64,000 nt of DNA from positions 1-64,000 of the forward strand of contig NZ_JOEM01000029.1 in NCBI RefSeq assembly GCF_000718135.1. Reading direction: 5' to 3'. Shown in pieces: positions 44,528 through 54,875 of this stretch (within the stretch, counting starts at the first letter, position 1; each line of letters begins with the position of its first letter). Source of the stretch: Streptomyces cyaneofuscatus. GTDB taxonomy: Bacteria > Actinomycetota > Actinomycetes > Streptomycetales > Streptomycetaceae. A program made the position numbers and the translations under genes. The notes beneath the pieces were generated by a model that had not been told where the DNA came from, made no database searches, and worked only from the letters and a program-made list of their open reading frames with translations.

Positions 44528-46750
44528 ATGGGCGAGAAGACGCACGCACACCCCGGGGCCGCCGGAGGAGTACCGGCGGCCGGCCACCCCTCCGCCGTAC
44601 GGAACGTGGTGCTGGTCGGCCACAGCGGATCGGGCAAGACCACACTGGTCGAGGCCCTGGCCCTGACGGCGGGGGCGCTCAACCGGGCGGGCCGGGTCGA
44701 GGACGGGGCGACCGTCTCCGACCACGACGAGATCGAGCGGCGCCGGCACCGCTCCGTCCACCTCTCGGCGGTTCCGGTGACGTGGGACGGCTGCAAGGTC
44801 AATCTGCTGGACACTCCCGGGTACGCCGACTTCGTCGGGGAGCTGCGGGCCGGTCTGCGGGCGGCGGACGCGGCCCTCTTCGTCGTCTCGGCGGCCCAGG
44901 AGGCCGAGTCCGTGGCCGCGACGACCCGGGCGGTGTGGGAGGAGTGCGCGCTCGCCGGGATGCCCCGGGCGATCGTCGTCACCCATCTCGACACCGCGCG
45001 CACCTCCTTCGAGGAGATGACGCGGATCTGCGCGGAGACGTTCGGCGGGGACGACCCCGATGCCGTCCTGCCTCTGTATCTGCCGGTGCTCGGTGCCGAG
45101 GCCGCCGACGGGCACGCCCCGCTCACCGGGCTGACCGGGCTGCTCACGCAGCGGATCCTGGACTACTCCTCCGGGGAACGGGCCGAGCTGCCGCCCGCAC
45201 CGGACCAGGAGGAGGCGCTCGCAGAAGCCCGTGATCGGCTGATCGAAGGGATCATCGCCGAGAGCGAGGACGAGTCGCTGATGGACCGGTACCTCGACGG
45301 CGGAGGCGAGAGCATCGACATATCGACACTGATCACCGATCTGGAGCGGGCCGTCGCCCGGGGCGCCTTCTTCCCCGTACTGGCCGCCGCGCCCGCGGCC
45401 GAGGGCGCCCGGCAGGGCATCGGCACGGTGGAGCTGCTGGAACTGATCACGCGGGGCTTCCCGACCCCGCTGGAGCGCACTCCGCCCACCGTCACCACAC
45501 CCTCCGGCTCGCCCAGGACCGCCCCGGCCTGCGATCCGGAGGCCCCGCTGCTGGCGGAGGTCGTCAAGACGTCGTCCGACCCGTACGCGGGCCGCATCTC
45601 GCTGGTGCGGGTCTTCTCCGGCACCCTGCGGCCCGACGACACCGTGCACCTGTGCGGCCACGGCCTGGACGCGGCGGGCCAGGAGCCGCGCCCCTGTCAT
45701 GAGGCGGAGGTCCGGGTGACGTCCCTGACCTCGCCGTTCGGCCGGCAGCAGCACCCGGTGGACCGGTGCGTCGCGGGTGATCTGGTCTGCGTGGCCCGGC
45801 TGGGCGAGGCGGAGACCGGCGACACCCTCTCCGCCTCCGGGGACCCGGTCCTCATCGAGCCCTGGTCGACCCCGGACCCGCTGCTGCCGACGGCCGTGCG
45901 GGCGCACGGGAAGGCGGACGAGGACAAGCTCTCCCACGCGCTGGCGCGGCTGGTCGCGGAGGACCCCACCCTGCGCCTGGAGCAGAACCCGGACACCCAT
46001 CAGGTCGTCCTGTGGTGCCTGGGCGAGGCCCATCAGGAGGTCGCCCTGGACCGGCTGCGCAGCCGCTACGGCGTCCAGGTCGACGCCGAACCGCACCGGG
46101 TCGCGCTCCGCGAGACGTGTCGCGGACGGGGGGCCGGGCGCGGACGGCATGTCAAACAGTCCGGCGGGCACGGCCAGTTCGCGATCTGCGAGATCGAGGT
46201 GGATCCGCTGCCGGCGGGCAGCGGCATCCAGTTCGTGGACAAGGTGGTCGGCGGGTCGGTGCCGCGTCAGTTCATCCCGTCGGTGGAGAAGGGCGTACGG
46301 GCCCAGGCCGCCCGAGGGCTGTCCGCCGGGCACCCGCTCGTCGACGTACGCGTCACGCTGCTCGACGGCAAGGCACACTCGGTGGACTCCTCCGACGCCG
46401 CCTTCCAGACGGCGGGTGCGCTGGCTCTGCGTGAGGCGGCGGCGGACGCCCGGCTCCTGCTCCTGGAACCGGTCTGCGAGGTCACCGTGCTGGTCCCGGA
46501 CGACTATGTGGGCCCGGTGATGAGCGACCTGTCGGGGCGGCGCGGCCGGGTGGTGGGCACCGAGCAGAGTCCGGGCGGGCGCACCCTCGTACGGGCCGAG
46601 GTGCCGGAGACGGAGATCGGCCGGTACGCACTCGACCTGCGCTCCCTCACCCACGGCACCGGCCGGTTCGACCGTACGCACGCCCGGTTCGAGGCGATGC
46701 CGCAGCAGCTCGCGGAGAAGGTCCGCGCAGAACTGTCGGACGCCCCCTAG
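44528..46750 (+). CDS. EF-G-like GTPase (EF-G2 / FusA2 type)
   Basis: 740 aa from ATG 44528, with GGGAGG upstream. G1 GHSGSGKT (31-38) and G3 DTPG (95-98) are normal. G4 reads THLD (152-155) instead of NKxD, and the switch I region is RRRHRSVHLS rather than RGITI. Domains II to V follow, including the domain IV tip SGGHGQFA. This is the actinobacterial EF-G paralogue near pgsA, not the housekeeping fusA. Altered G4 suggests changed nucleotide affinity or loss of translocase activity (inference). Confidence 0.87.
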   Translation: MGEKTHAHPGAAGGVPAAGHPSAVRNVVLVGHSGSGKTTLVEALALTAGALNRAGRVEDGATVSDHDEIERRRHRSVHLSAVPVTWDGCKVNLLDTPGYADFVGELRAGLRAADAALFVVSAAQEAESVAATTRAVWEECALAGMPRAIVVTHLDTARTSFEEMTRICAETFGGDDPDAVLPLYLPVLGAEAADGHAPLTGLTGLLTQRILDYSSGERAELPPAPDQEEALAEARDRLIEGIIAESEDESLMDRYLDGGGESIDISTLITDLERAVARGAFFPVLAAAPAAEGARQGIGTVELLELITRGFPTPLERTPPTVTTPSGSPRTAPACDPEAPLLAEVVKTSSDPYAGRISLVRVFSGTLRPDDTVHLCGHGLDAAGQEPRPCHEAEVRVTSLTSPFGRQQHPVDRCVAGDLVCVARLGEAETGDTLSASGDPVLIEPWSTPDPLLPTAVRAHGKADEDKLSHALARLVAEDPTLRLEQNPDTHQVVLWCLGEAHQEVALDRLRSRYGVQVDAEPHRVALRETCRGRGAGRGRHVKQSGGHGQFAICEIEVDPLPAGSGIQFVDKVVGGSVPRQFIPSVEKGVRAQAARGLSAGHPLVDVRVTLLDGKAHSVDSSDAAFQTAGALALREAAADARLLLLEPVCEVTVLVPDDYVGPVMSDLSGRRGRVVGTEQSPGGRTLVRAEVPETEIGRYALDLRSLTHGTGRFDRTHARFEAMPQQLAEKVRAELSDAP

Positions 46751-46930
46751 GGCACGGATCACCCGGCGCGTGACCGGCGCACTGTCGCAAACGGCCCCCG
46801 CGTCCCGGTGGGTGACGGACGGTGCGGCGGTCCGGACGATACGCTGTGGGCGCAGCTCAGAAGGTATGCCGCGTACGGTAGTTGGGCACACCGCAGGAGC
46901 AGACCGTGCGGCGAGTGGGGGCGACAGACA

Positions 46931-48601
46931 GTGGCCAACGACGTATTCGACTTCTCACCCGGGGCGCAGATCCCGATCCAGGGGTCCGGCGGCCAGTCGG
47001 TGGCGACCAATGCCCTGGCCTCGGCCGCGTACCGGGACAGCCCGGTGGACGTGATCCTCGACGCCAACAGCGAGTGGCACAAGTCGACGGTGAAGCCGGG
47101 GGCCTCCAAGCTCTTCAAGTCCGACTACTTCAAGCCGAATCTCGGCGAGGCCTTCTCCCGGGCGGTCCAGGAGCGGATGCTGGGCGGCTCCCGCAAGGCT
47201 CTCATCCAGTCCTTCGGCACCGATCCGCAGACGGTGGTGGAGCACTGCCTGTCGGCGACCAACCTCCGTAAGGCGCGCGACACCCGGCTCACGCTGATCA
47301 CGGCGGTGTTCGGCTTCCTCTTCCTGCCGGGCATGATCGCCTGGGTCATCGCCTTCCGGATCAAGGACGCGCTGGCCAAGTCCAAGGACGCCGCGTTCCG
47401 GGCGGTCGGCACGGTGCTGCTCGCCGCGTTCGGGATCGGCGCGCTCATCCTGCTGTGGAAGCTGCCGACGGACGGTTTCTGGCCGCTCTACGTGCGAGGG
47501 GCGATCGTCGCGCCGCTGATCGGCTGGTTCCTCGCCAAGCGGGTCGCGGAGACCTCCGCCCGCGATCTGCGGGCCCGCTGGGACGGGCTGCTGTCCGGCA
47601 CCGGGGTGATCGCCAAGATCCCGGAGGCGGTGCCGAAGAACCCCAACGAGACGGCGCGCGAGGCGCTGCGCCAGGGGCTGGAGAAGCTCTCCGCCGAACA
47701 GCAGTCCAACGCCGTCTTCTACGCCGGTCCCAAGGGCATCCTCGGCATGGGCACCCGGTGGGGCAGCTGGCAGCTGGCCGAGGAGCTGACGCCGAAGGAC
47801 CCGACGAAGGAGATCCACCAGTTCCGCAGCTGGGACCTGATCCGGATCATCCACGACCAGCTGAAGATGCTGGAGCGCGGCCCGCTCAACACCGGCGGCT
47901 TCCCCAAGCCGTCCGTGAAGCACTGGATCGTCTCCCCCATCGGTGAGAACGCCGACTCCGTCTCCCGTCCCGAGGGGGAGGACGTCGCGACCTTCCAGGT
48001 GAAGCCGCACGAGATACAGCGGATCTGCAACCACCAGCAGTTCGGCAGCGGCGACCGGCACTACCTGGGCGTGCAGTTCACTCTCTGGGACGGCCAGCTC
48101 GTCATCACGATGATGATCACCGTGACCGTGCTCCACGAGACACTGCGCATCGAGGTCACCGGCCACGCGCTGGGCCCGGTCCACGGGCTGTTCTTCGCCA
48201 AGCCGGCCGCCCGGACGAAGACCGTCAACAAGACCGTGAGGTTCTGGGAGACCCGGGACATCCAGCTTCCGGTGGTGGAGGCGAGGGAGGTCGTCCGGCT
48301 CGCGCTGCGGGCGCCCTTCACCTGGTATCCGCCGGTGCTGGACTACCTGGGCGGCAAGATCGTGCTGCCGGAGCCCTTCGGACTGCGGCACGCCTGGGCC
48401 GCCAAGCCGTGGAACCACCGCTTCATGGCGGACGACGCGATGCGGGCGGCAACCCCGGTGCTGCGCGTGGTCCACTCGGCGGCGATGCGGGTCCTCGCGG
48501 AGAACGGCGTGGACACCGAGCGCTTCGACAACCGCTCGATGATACTGAGCGGCCTCGTCCAGGACCCGTCCCCGCGCAAGGCGGACGTGTACGACGCGTA
48601 G
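46931..48601 (+). CDS. Unknown membrane protein, 556 aa
   Basis: 556 aa from GTG 46931 (VANDVFDFSPGAQIP). A soluble N-terminus of about 115 residues is followed by two or three membrane helices (TLITAVFGFLFLPGMIAWVIAF, AVGTVLLAAFGIGALILLW, GAIVAPLIGWFLAKRV), then about 340 mostly soluble residues with another hydrophobic stretch. No catalytic motif that I recognise. I recall it as a conserved Streptomyces membrane protein at this locus. It is followed by a bidirectional terminator. Confidence 0.75.
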   Translation: MANDVFDFSPGAQIPIQGSGGQSVATNALASAAYRDSPVDVILDANSEWHKSTVKPGASKLFKSDYFKPNLGEAFSRAVQERMLGGSRKALIQSFGTDPQTVVEHCLSATNLRKARDTRLTLITAVFGFLFLPGMIAWVIAFRIKDALAKSKDAAFRAVGTVLLAAFGIGALILLWKLPTDGFWPLYVRGAIVAPLIGWFLAKRVAETSARDLRARWDGLLSGTGVIAKIPEAVPKNPNETAREALRQGLEKLSAEQQSNAVFYAGPKGILGMGTRWGSWQLAEELTPKDPTKEIHQFRSWDLIRIIHDQLKMLERGPLNTGGFPKPSVKHWIVSPIGENADSVSRPEGEDVATFQVKPHEIQRICNHQQFGSGDRHYLGVQFTLWDGQLVITMMITVTVLHETLRIEVTGHALGPVHGLFFAKPAARTKTVNKTVRFWETRDIQLPVVEAREVVRLALRAPFTWYPPVLDYLGGKIVLPEPFGLRHAWAAKPWNHRFMADDAMRAATPVLRVVHSAAMRVLAENGVDTERFDNRSMILSGLVQDPSPRKADVYDA

Positions 48602-48637
48602 ACCGGCGTACGTACGGAAGAGGGGCATCCGTACGGG

Positions 48638-48675
48638 GAAGAGGGGCGCCCGGAAAAGCCCGGGCGCCCCTCTTC
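48638..48675. terminator. Bidirectional terminator between the 556-aa membrane gene and the HIT gene
   Basis: A perfect 16-bp stem (48638-48653 with 48660-48675), followed on the plus strand by a mixed CT tract. Confidence 0.9.
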
Positions 48676-48690
48676 CTCGTACAGGCTCGA

Positions 48691-49239
48691 CTACTCGGCC
48701 GGCCAGGCGCCCGCCAGCATCGTCCGGGTGTCGCCCAGCAGCTGCGGCAGCACCTTGGTGTGGCCTATGACCGGCATGAAGTTGGTGTCCCCGCCCCAGC
48801 GCGGCACCAGGTGCTGGTGCAGATGGGCGGCGATCCCGGCACCGGCGACCGAGCCCTGGTTCATCCCGATGTTGAAGCCGTGCGCCCCGGAGGCGGCGCG
48901 CAGGGCCGCCATCGCCCGCTTGGTGAAGTCCGCCAGCTCCGCCGTCTCCGGGCCGTCCAGCTCCGTGTAGTCGGCGACGTGCCGGTAGGGGACGACCATG
49001 AGGTGGCCGCCGTTGTACGGGTAGAGGTTCAGCACCGCGTAGACGTGCTCGCCGCGCGCCACCACGAGCCCGTCCTCGTCGGATTTCGCCGGAATCGAAC
49101 AGAACGGGCAGCCGTCCTCGGCGCCCGGGCCGCTCGGCTTGTCCTGACCCTGGATGTACGCCATCCGATGGGGCGTCCACAGACGCTGAAACGCGTCCGG
49201 CGTCCCCACGCCGATCTGCTGCTCCGGCTCACTCGTCAT
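48691..49239 (-). CDS. HIT-family nucleotide hydrolase/transferase
   Basis: 182 aa from ATG 49239 (MTSEPEQQIGV). The HxHxHxx motif HLHQHLV, the zinc knuckle CPFC, and NLYPYNGGHLMVVPYRH are those of Ap4A phosphorylase-like HIT proteins conserved in actinobacteria. It probably cleaves dinucleoside polyphosphates. A start four codons upstream is possible. thrS is upstream on the same strand, with the channel gene in between on the other strand. Confidence 0.9.
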   Translation of the reverse strand: MTSEPEQQIGVGTPDAFQRLWTPHRMAYIQGQDKPSGPGAEDGCPFCSIPAKSDEDGLVVARGEHVYAVLNLYPYNGGHLMVVPYRHVADYTELDGPETAELADFTKRAMAALRAASGAHGFNIGMNQGSVAGAGIAAHLHQHLVPRWGGDTNFMPVIGHTKVLPQLLGDTRTMLAGAWPAE

Positions 49240-49317
49240 GCCGATCAGCATATTGCGTCACCCGCGCGGAGCGTGTCGCCGGGGCCGCACCGCTCGGCCG
49301 CCCGCGATGCTGAGGCG

Positions 49318-49995
49318 ATGAGCCAGCGCCCCGCCCCGGAGGCCCCCGCCCGGCTGACCCGCTGGGAGCAGCGCACGGAGCTTCCGCTCTTCGCCGCCTC
49401 GCTTCTCTTCCTCGCCGGGTACGCGTTCCGGGTCCTGGCCCCGCACGACGCGCAGCCGTGGCACGACCTCTCCGTGATCCTGGTCTGGTCGACGTGGCTG
49501 ATGTTCCTGGCGGACTACGCGGTACGGCTGCGCCTCAGCGGCCTGGGCGCACGCTTCGTCGGCGTGCGCTGGCTGGACACCCTGGTCCTGCTGCTGCCGC
49601 TGCTGCGCCCGCTGCGGATGGTCAAGGTCTACTCGGCGGTGCAGCAGCGCCACGACCGGCCGCGGCTGAACCTGTACGCGAGGGTGATGTCGTACGCGAG
49701 CCTGAGCGCCGTCCTGCTCGGCTTCTCCGCCTCGCTCGCGGTGTACCGCCTGGAGCGCGATGCCCCGGGGGCCTCCATCCGGACGTTCGGGGACGCGTTG
49801 TGGTGGGCGTGCGCGACGCTCTCGACGGTCGGTTACGGGGATGCCGCGCCGGTCACGTTCTGGGGGCGGACGGTGGCGGCGGGGCTGATGGCCTGCGGTC
49901 TCGCGCTGCTGGGGGCGGTGACGGGGTCGTTCTCGTCGTGGCTGATCCAGGTGTTCACACGGGAGGACGAGAAACGGCCCCCGGAGCGGGGTTAG
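49318..49995 (+). CDS. Potassium channel family protein
   Basis: 225 aa. Selectivity filter TVGYGD (170-175), pore helix and a last membrane helix (about 185-210), preceded by four membrane helices including an S4-like segment with few arginines (RFVGVRWLDTLV to RPLRMVKV). It is a compact voltage-gated-channel-like subunit that would form tetramers. No ligand domain. Stop codon TAG lies in the loop of the terminator hairpin shared with thrS. Confidence 0.88.
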   Translation: MSQRPAPEAPARLTRWEQRTELPLFAASLLFLAGYAFRVLAPHDAQPWHDLSVILVWSTWLMFLADYAVRLRLSGLGARFVGVRWLDTLVLLLPLLRPLRMVKVYSAVQQRHDRPRLNLYARVMSYASLSAVLLGFSASLAVYRLERDAPGASIRTFGDALWWACATLSTVGYGDAAPVTFWGRTVAAGLMACGLALLGAVTGSFSSWLIQVFTREDEKRPPERG

Positions 49996-50009
49996 CGCTC
50001 CGAGGGCCG
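49975..50009. terminator. Terminator overlapping the channel gene stop, shared with thrS
   Basis: A 14-bp stem with one mismatch (49975-49988 with 49996-50009). The seven-base loop contains the TAG stop of the plus-strand gene; the thrS stop is 17 bp away. Confidence 0.8.
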
Positions 50010-50025
50010 TGCCCCGATGAGGTGA

Positions 50026-52002
50026 TCAGACCTGTACGCGGTCCTCGACGGCCTTCGCGATCTTGGCGATGGCCTCGTCGACCGGGATGCCGTTCTCCTG
50101 CGAACCGTCGCGGTAGCGGAAGGAGACGGCACCGTTGGCCATGTCCTCGTCACCAGCGATGATCATGAAGGGCACCTTGGCCTTCTGCTGGTTGCGGATC
50201 TTCTTCTGCATCCGGTCCGAGGAGGCGTCCACGTCCACCCGCAGCCCCTGCTTGCGCGCCTTGGCGGCGAACTCCTGGAGGTAGGGGATGTGGGCGTCGC
50301 CGATCGGGATGCCGACCGCCTGGACCGGGGCGAGCCAGACCGGGAAGGCGCCCGCGTAGTGCTCCAGCAGCACGGCGAAGAAGCGCTCGATGGAGCCGAA
50401 CAGGGCACGGTGGATCATGACCGGGCGCTGCTTGGAGCCGTCCGGGCCGGTGTACTCCAGGTCGAAGCGCTCCGGCAGGTTGAAGTCGAGCTGCACGGTC
50501 GACATCTGCCAGGTACGGCCGATGGCGTCCTTGCACTGCACGGAGATCTTCGGGCCGTAGAACGCGGCGCCGCCCGGGTCCGGGACCAGGGGCAGACCCT
50601 GCTTCTCGGCGACCTGGCGGAGCGTCTCGGTGGCCTCTTCCCAGGTCTCGTCGGAGCCGACGTACTTCTCCGGGTCCTTGGTGGAGAGCTCCAGATAGAA
50701 GTCGGTGAGCCCGTAGTCGCGGAGCAGGTTCAGCACGAAGGTGAGCGTGCGGTCGAGCTCCTCCGCCATCTGCTCCTTGGTGCAGTAGATGTGCGCGTCG
50801 TCCTGCGTGAAGCCGCGCGAGCGGGTCAGGCCGTGCACGACGCCCGACTTCTCGTACCGGTACACCGTGCCGAACTCGAAGAGGCGCAGCGGCAGTTCGC
50901 GGTAGGAGCGGCCGCGCGCGTCGAAAATCAGGTTGTGCATCGGGCAGTTCATCGGCTTGAGGTAGTAGTCCACCCCGTCGTCGAGCTGCATGGGCGGGTA
51001 CATGCCGTCGGCGTACCAGTCCAGGTGGCCGGACTTCTCGAAGAGCTTGCCCTTGGTGGCGTGCGGGCTGTAGACGAACTCGTAGCCCTCCTCCTCATGA
51101 CGGCGGCGCGAGTAGTCCTCCATGGCCCGGCGGATGACGCCGCCCTTGGGGTGGAAGACCGCGAGGCCGGGGCCGATCTCGTCGGGGAAGGAGAAGAGGT
51201 CCAGCTCGTTGCCGAGCTTGCGGTGGTCGCGCTTGGCGGCCTCCTCCAGGAACTCCAGGTGCGCCTTCAGCTCGTCCTTGGTCGGCCAGGCGGTCCCGTA
51301 GATGCGCTGGAGCATCGGGTTCTTCTCGCTGCCGCGCCAGTACGCCGCGGCGTTGCGCATCAGCTTGAACGCCGGGATGAACCGGGTGGTGGGCAGGTGC
51401 GGACCGCGGCAGAGGTCCTTCCAGCACAGGTCACCGGTCTTGGCGTCCAGGTTGTCGTAGATGGTCAGCTCACCGCCGCCCACCTCGACATCCGCGCCGT
51501 CGTCCGAGGAGGCGGAACCCTTGATGCCGATGAGCTCCAGCTTGTACGGCTCGTTCGCGAGCTCCTCGCGGGCGGCCTCGTCGGAGACCACGCGGCGGGA
51601 GAACTTCTGGCCCCGCTTCTGGATCTCCTGCATCTTCTTCTCGATGGCCTTGAGGTCCTCGGGGGTGAACGGCTTCTCGACGTCGAAGTCGTAGTAGAAG
51701 CCGTCCTTGACCGGCGGGCCGATGCCGAGCTTGGCCTCGGGGAAGAGCTCCTGCACGGCCTGGGCCATGACGTGCGCGGTGGAGTGGCGCAGGATGTCGA
51801 GGCCGTCCTCGGAGGAGATCTCCACCGGCTCGACGGACTCGCCGTCCTGGAGCTCGTAGGAGAGGTCCTTCAGCTCGCCGCCGATGCGCGCGGCGACGAC
51901 GGTGCGCTGACCGGGGAAGAGCTCGCCGGCCGTCGTGCCCGTCGTCACCACGTGCTCTTCCCGCTCGGAATCGCGTTGGATGATCACACGGACGTCTGAC
52001 AC
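50026..52002 (-). CDS. thrS: Threonyl-tRNA synthetase
   Basis: 658 aa from GTG 52002, with AGGAGA upstream. TGS domain, editing domain ([25 protein letters not shown]), then the class II core: zinc Cys in PMNCPMH, motif 2 [23 protein letters not shown], motif 3 [14 protein letters not shown], and the anticodon-binding domain. Upstream in-frame codons precede the ribosome site and are excluded. The 100-bp leader is too short for a T-box. Confidence 0.97.
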   Translation of the reverse strand: MSDVRVIIQRDSEREEHVVTTGTTAGELFPGQRTVVAARIGGELKDLSYELQDGESVEPVEISSEDGLDILRHSTAHVMAQAVQELFPEAKLGIGPPVKDGFYYDFDVEKPFTPEDLKAIEKKMQEIQKRGQKFSRRVVSDEAAREELANEPYKLELIGIKGSASSDDGADVEVGGGELTIYDNLDAKTGDLCWKDLCRGPHLPTTRFIPAFKLMRNAAAYWRGSEKNPMLQRIYGTAWPTKDELKAHLEFLEEAAKRDHRKLGNELDLFSFPDEIGPGLAVFHPKGGVIRRAMEDYSRRRHEEEGYEFVYSPHATKGKLFEKSGHLDWYADGMYPPMQLDDGVDYYLKPMNCPMHNLIFDARGRSYRELPLRLFEFGTVYRYEKSGVVHGLTRSRGFTQDDAHIYCTKEQMAEELDRTLTFVLNLLRDYGLTDFYLELSTKDPEKYVGSDETWEEATETLRQVAEKQGLPLVPDPGGAAFYGPKISVQCKDAIGRTWQMSTVQLDFNLPERFDLEYTGPDGSKQRPVMIHRALFGSIERFFAVLLEHYAGAFPVWLAPVQAVGIPIGDAHIPYLQEFAAKARKQGLRVDVDASSDRMQKKIRNQQKAKVPFMIIAGDEDMANGAVSFRYRDGSQENGIPVDEAIAKIAKAVEDRVQV

Positions 52003-52102
52003 CGGTCTCTCCTGACTGAGGGGGATGCCTGCCTTCATCTGGCAATGCAATACGAATCGTACCGAGCCCCCAGCCCCCGATGCGAACGCCTTCCGGGCCG
52101 GG

Positions 52103-53353
52103 CTACGGCTCCTCCCCCGCGCACGCCTCCTCGAAGAAGTCCACGTTCTCCTGGAGCGACTTCATCAGCCGGTCCCGCTCCGCCTCGTCGACCTGCACGG
52201 GCGCCACCTGCGAAGCCCCGGTGAGCCGCCGGAAGCCGCCCCGCCGCTCCAGCCGACCCTCCACCCGCAGCGGCAGCCCGACGAGGTGGGCGTGGCCCGC
52301 GATCCGGTACGCCTCCTCGTCCAGCTCCACCCGGACATGCGCGACCTCCGCCCCCGCCAGCACCCGCAGCCGTACGATCCCGGCGCCGCGCGGCCCCGAG
52401 CGGCGCAGCCGGACCACCGCGCCGGTGATCCGGACGGGGACGGCGGGCTCCTCGCGGAGGTAGCGGGCCCCGGCGCAGCGCAGGGCGGGCAGGTCGCCCG
52501 GGGAGAACTCGACGGGTGCGGGGCGGGCCGGGCAGCCGTCCGGGGTTCCGGCGGCGGGCGCCCACCGCAGGTCGATCCCGGCCCCCTCGCTGCCGCGCAC
52601 CAGGGTCACCAGCGCCTCGGTCAGCTCCCGGCTGACGCCCGCCGCCACCGCGCTGTCGAACGCCTCCATGCCTCCGGTCGCCCGCTGGTAGTCCACCGCC
52701 TCCCGGGTGGCGTGCAGGGCGTGGCAGAGCTGGACGGCCACGGCGCGCCCGGACTCGACGGGCACGAACGCGGTGAGCCGGCGCCCGCCCGGCGCGGGCC
52801 CGATGAGGGTGCCGTCCAGCGCCGCCCGGGCCTTCCTGCGGTGCCGGGCCCCGTGGTAGCCGGCCCGGCCGCGGGCCGCGAGCGCCCCGGCGAGGAGGAT
52901 CTGCCGGGCCGCCGAGCGAAGCTCCTCCGCCTCGGCCCACCCCGAGGCGCCCGCCGCCCCGGCCGCAGATTCGGGGACCTCGCGCCACCAGCGGACCTCG
53001 TCACTGGGCACGGCGAGCGCGACCAGGATGTCCTGGGCGGACGGGGCGGCGCTGCGGGAGAGCGCGGTGAGCGCCTCGGCCAGCAGATCCTCGGCGTCGG
53101 GGAAGGCGGCGTTCTCCGGGACCAGCAGACTGGCGCCCGCGGAGGGTCCGGGCGGGGCCCACCGGCTGTAGCGCCCGGCCGCTCCCCCGCGCCGCTGCCA
53201 GCCGTACCGGTGCAGCAGCGCGGTGAGCACCGCCGGGTCGGGCAGGGGAGTGCCGTCCCCGTCCGCGGCGGCGTACTCCCTGCTCACGGCGGGGTGCGCC
53301 CGGGCGCCGAACAGCTCCGCCGGGCCCGTCGGTTCGTCCATCGACCGGTGCAT
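52103..53353 (-). CDS. Unknown protein coupled to the DUF4365 gene
   Basis: 416 aa from ATG 53353, overlapping the DUF4365 stop by one base (TGATG). Not recognised. Residues about 1-310 are helical and Ala/Arg-rich with [12 protein letters not shown] and [13 protein letters not shown] segments. About the last 110 residues look beta-rich and OB-like ([21 protein letters not shown] to [19 protein letters not shown]), followed by an acidic helix. Coupling to a nuclease-fold protein suggests a shared role in nucleic-acid metabolism or defence; that is inference. thrS lies 100 bp downstream. Confidence 0.7.
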   Translation of the reverse strand: MHRSMDEPTGPAELFGARAHPAVSREYAAADGDGTPLPDPAVLTALLHRYGWQRRGGAAGRYSRWAPPGPSAGASLLVPENAAFPDAEDLLAEALTALSRSAAPSAQDILVALAVPSDEVRWWREVPESAAGAAGASGWAEAEELRSAARQILLAGALAARGRAGYHGARHRRKARAALDGTLIGPAPGGRRLTAFVPVESGRAVAVQLCHALHATREAVDYQRATGGMEAFDSAVAAGVSRELTEALVTLVRGSEGAGIDLRWAPAAGTPDGCPARPAPVEFSPGDLPALRCAGARYLREEPAVPVRITGAVVRLRRSGPRGAGIVRLRVLAGAEVAHVRVELDEEAYRIAGHAHLVGLPLRVEGRLERRGGFRRLTGASQVAPVQVDEAERDRLMKSLQENVDFFEEACAGEEP

Positions 53354-53946
53354 CAGGGTCTCCCTCCGGCCCCGACCCGGGCCATGATGTCGCAGAGTGC
53401 GCGGTCGTCGAAGATCCGTGAGGTCGGGATGCGCACGGTGGTCCGGTACCGGCCCGTCACCGCGTGGCCGGCCAGGTTGGTCCAGTAGCAGCAGTGCCGC
53501 AGATCGAGGCTGCCGGGCCCGGCGCTCAGCCACTCGTCCTGGCTGCGGGGCACGATCATCACCACCAGGATCTTGTGCACCGAGACCGGAGTGCGGGCCA
53601 GCTTGACGAGATGGGCGTTGTCGAGCGTGAAGGAGAACGCCCCGCCCGCCGGGTGCGGCGGTATCTGGTAGGTGCACTTGAGCTGCACCTTGATGGTCAC
53701 TTCGTCGTCGACCGTGTGGGCGGCGGCCCCGTGGCTGACGTGCCAGTCGATGCCGTTGTCGGGGAAGGGCTGGGACAGCGAACACCCCGCCGCCGCCGCG
53801 ACCGCGTGCAGGTAGCCCACCTGGAGGGTCTCCATACAGGCGGTGGTGGCGAGGGAGCCGCGCAGCGGTGCGTCGTTCCGCTGCTCCACCGGCCCGAACC
53901 CTTCGGCGCGGGCGGGCCCTCCTGGATCGGGCTGCGCGAGCGCCAT
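53353..53946 (-). CDS. DUF4365-domain protein, PD-(D/E)XK nuclease-like
   Basis: 197 aa. The spacing Glu39 (METLQVGYL), Asp67 (NGIDWHV) and Gln88-Leu-Lys90 (VQLKCT) fits the E...D...QxK core of PD-(D/E)XK folds as seen in DUF4365 proteins. The remainder is a compact alpha/beta domain with no membrane segment. It is the first gene of a coupled pair with the 416-aa protein and diverges from a DnaQ-like exonuclease with a 194-bp shared region. Substrate unknown; nuclease activity is predicted from motifs only. Confidence 0.78.
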   Translation of the reverse strand: MALAQPDPGGPARAEGFGPVEQRNDAPLRGSLATTACMETLQVGYLHAVAAAAGCSLSQPFPDNGIDWHVSHGAAAHTVDDEVTIKVQLKCTYQIPPHPAGGAFSFTLDNAHLVKLARTPVSVHKILVVMIVPRSQDEWLSAGPGSLDLRHCCYWTNLAGHAVTGRYRTTVRIPTSRIFDDRALCDIMARVGAGGRP

Positions 53947-54140
53947 GGCCCCGTATGCCTTCCGGACGTGCCGTCAGAAGTGACGTCGTATGAGGTGGAG
54001 GAGCAACTGCCTTGGCTCCTACCTGTGTTGTCACCGCAGGAGAACGCCCGCAAACGGCGTATCAGGCAAACAGCACGGGTATCACCGATATCGGGCAGAG
54101 GAATCATTCCATCTGCCGCGCAGGTGCGAGGAGTTCGGGG

Positions 54141-54866
54141 ATGATGCACTGGTTCGAAGGGCCGCTGGCCGCTTTTGACACGGAGACGACAGGCGTGGAC
54201 GTCGAGCAGGACCGGATCGTTTCGGCCGCTCTCGTCGCGCAGGACACGACGGGCGGACGCGTCCGCGTCACCCGCTGGCTGGTCAACCCGGGGATCCCGG
54301 TGCCCGCGGGGGCGACCGAGATCCACGGTCTGACCGACGATCACCTGCAGCGCAACGGCCGCTGGCCCGCGCCGGTGATGGACGAGATCGCCCGTACGCT
54401 GGCGGAGCAATGCGCGACGGGCCGCCCGCTGGTCGTGATGAACGCGCCGTTCGACCTGACCCTGCTGGACCGCGAGCTGAAGCGGCACCGGGCCTCGTCA
54501 CTGGCCGGGTACATGGCGGACGTGCCGCTGCGGGTCGTGGACCCCCGGGTGCTGGACAAACACCTGGACCGCTACCGCAAGGGCCGCCGCACGCTCACCG
54601 ACCTGTGCGAGCTGTACGAGGTGCCGCTCGTCGGCGCCCACGACGCGGCGGCGGACGCCTCGGCCTCGCTGGAGCTGGTGCGCGCGATAGGCCGGCGCTT
54701 CTCGTCCCGGCTGGAGCGGCTCTCCCCCGCCGAGCTGCACACCCTCCAGGCCACCTGGCACGCGGCGCAGGCGCGCGGCCTGGAGGCGTGGTTCGCGAGG
54801 AGCGGGACACCGGAGGCGGTGGACCCGGCGTGGCCGCTGCGCCCGGAGCTGCCCGCAGCCGCCTGA
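54141..54866 (+). CDS. DnaQ-like 3'-5' exonuclease
   Basis: 241 aa from ATG 54141 (a second ATG follows at once); GAGGAG lies upstream. DEDDh-family residues: DTETTG near residue 14, HGLTDD, APFDLTLLDREL, and HDAAADA near 165. It may edit DNA or process RNA ends; no polymerase domain is attached. It diverges from the DUF4365 pair and ends before a terminator that separates it from tRNA-Val. Confidence 0.9.
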   Translation: MMHWFEGPLAAFDTETTGVDVEQDRIVSAALVAQDTTGGRVRVTRWLVNPGIPVPAGATEIHGLTDDHLQRNGRWPAPVMDEIARTLAEQCATGRPLVVMNAPFDLTLLDRELKRHRASSLAGYMADVPLRVVDPRVLDKHLDRYRKGRRTLTDLCELYEVPLVGAHDAAADASASLELVRAIGRRFSSRLERLSPAELHTLQATWHAAQARGLEAWFARSGTPEAVDPAWPLRPELPAAA

Positions 54867-54875
54867 ACAAGCAGA

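Noticed and set aside
52003..52102. T-box riboswitch upstream of thrS (also looked upstream of hisS and alaS)
   Set aside because: Leaders are 100 bp or less, with no T-box sequence or specifier stem.
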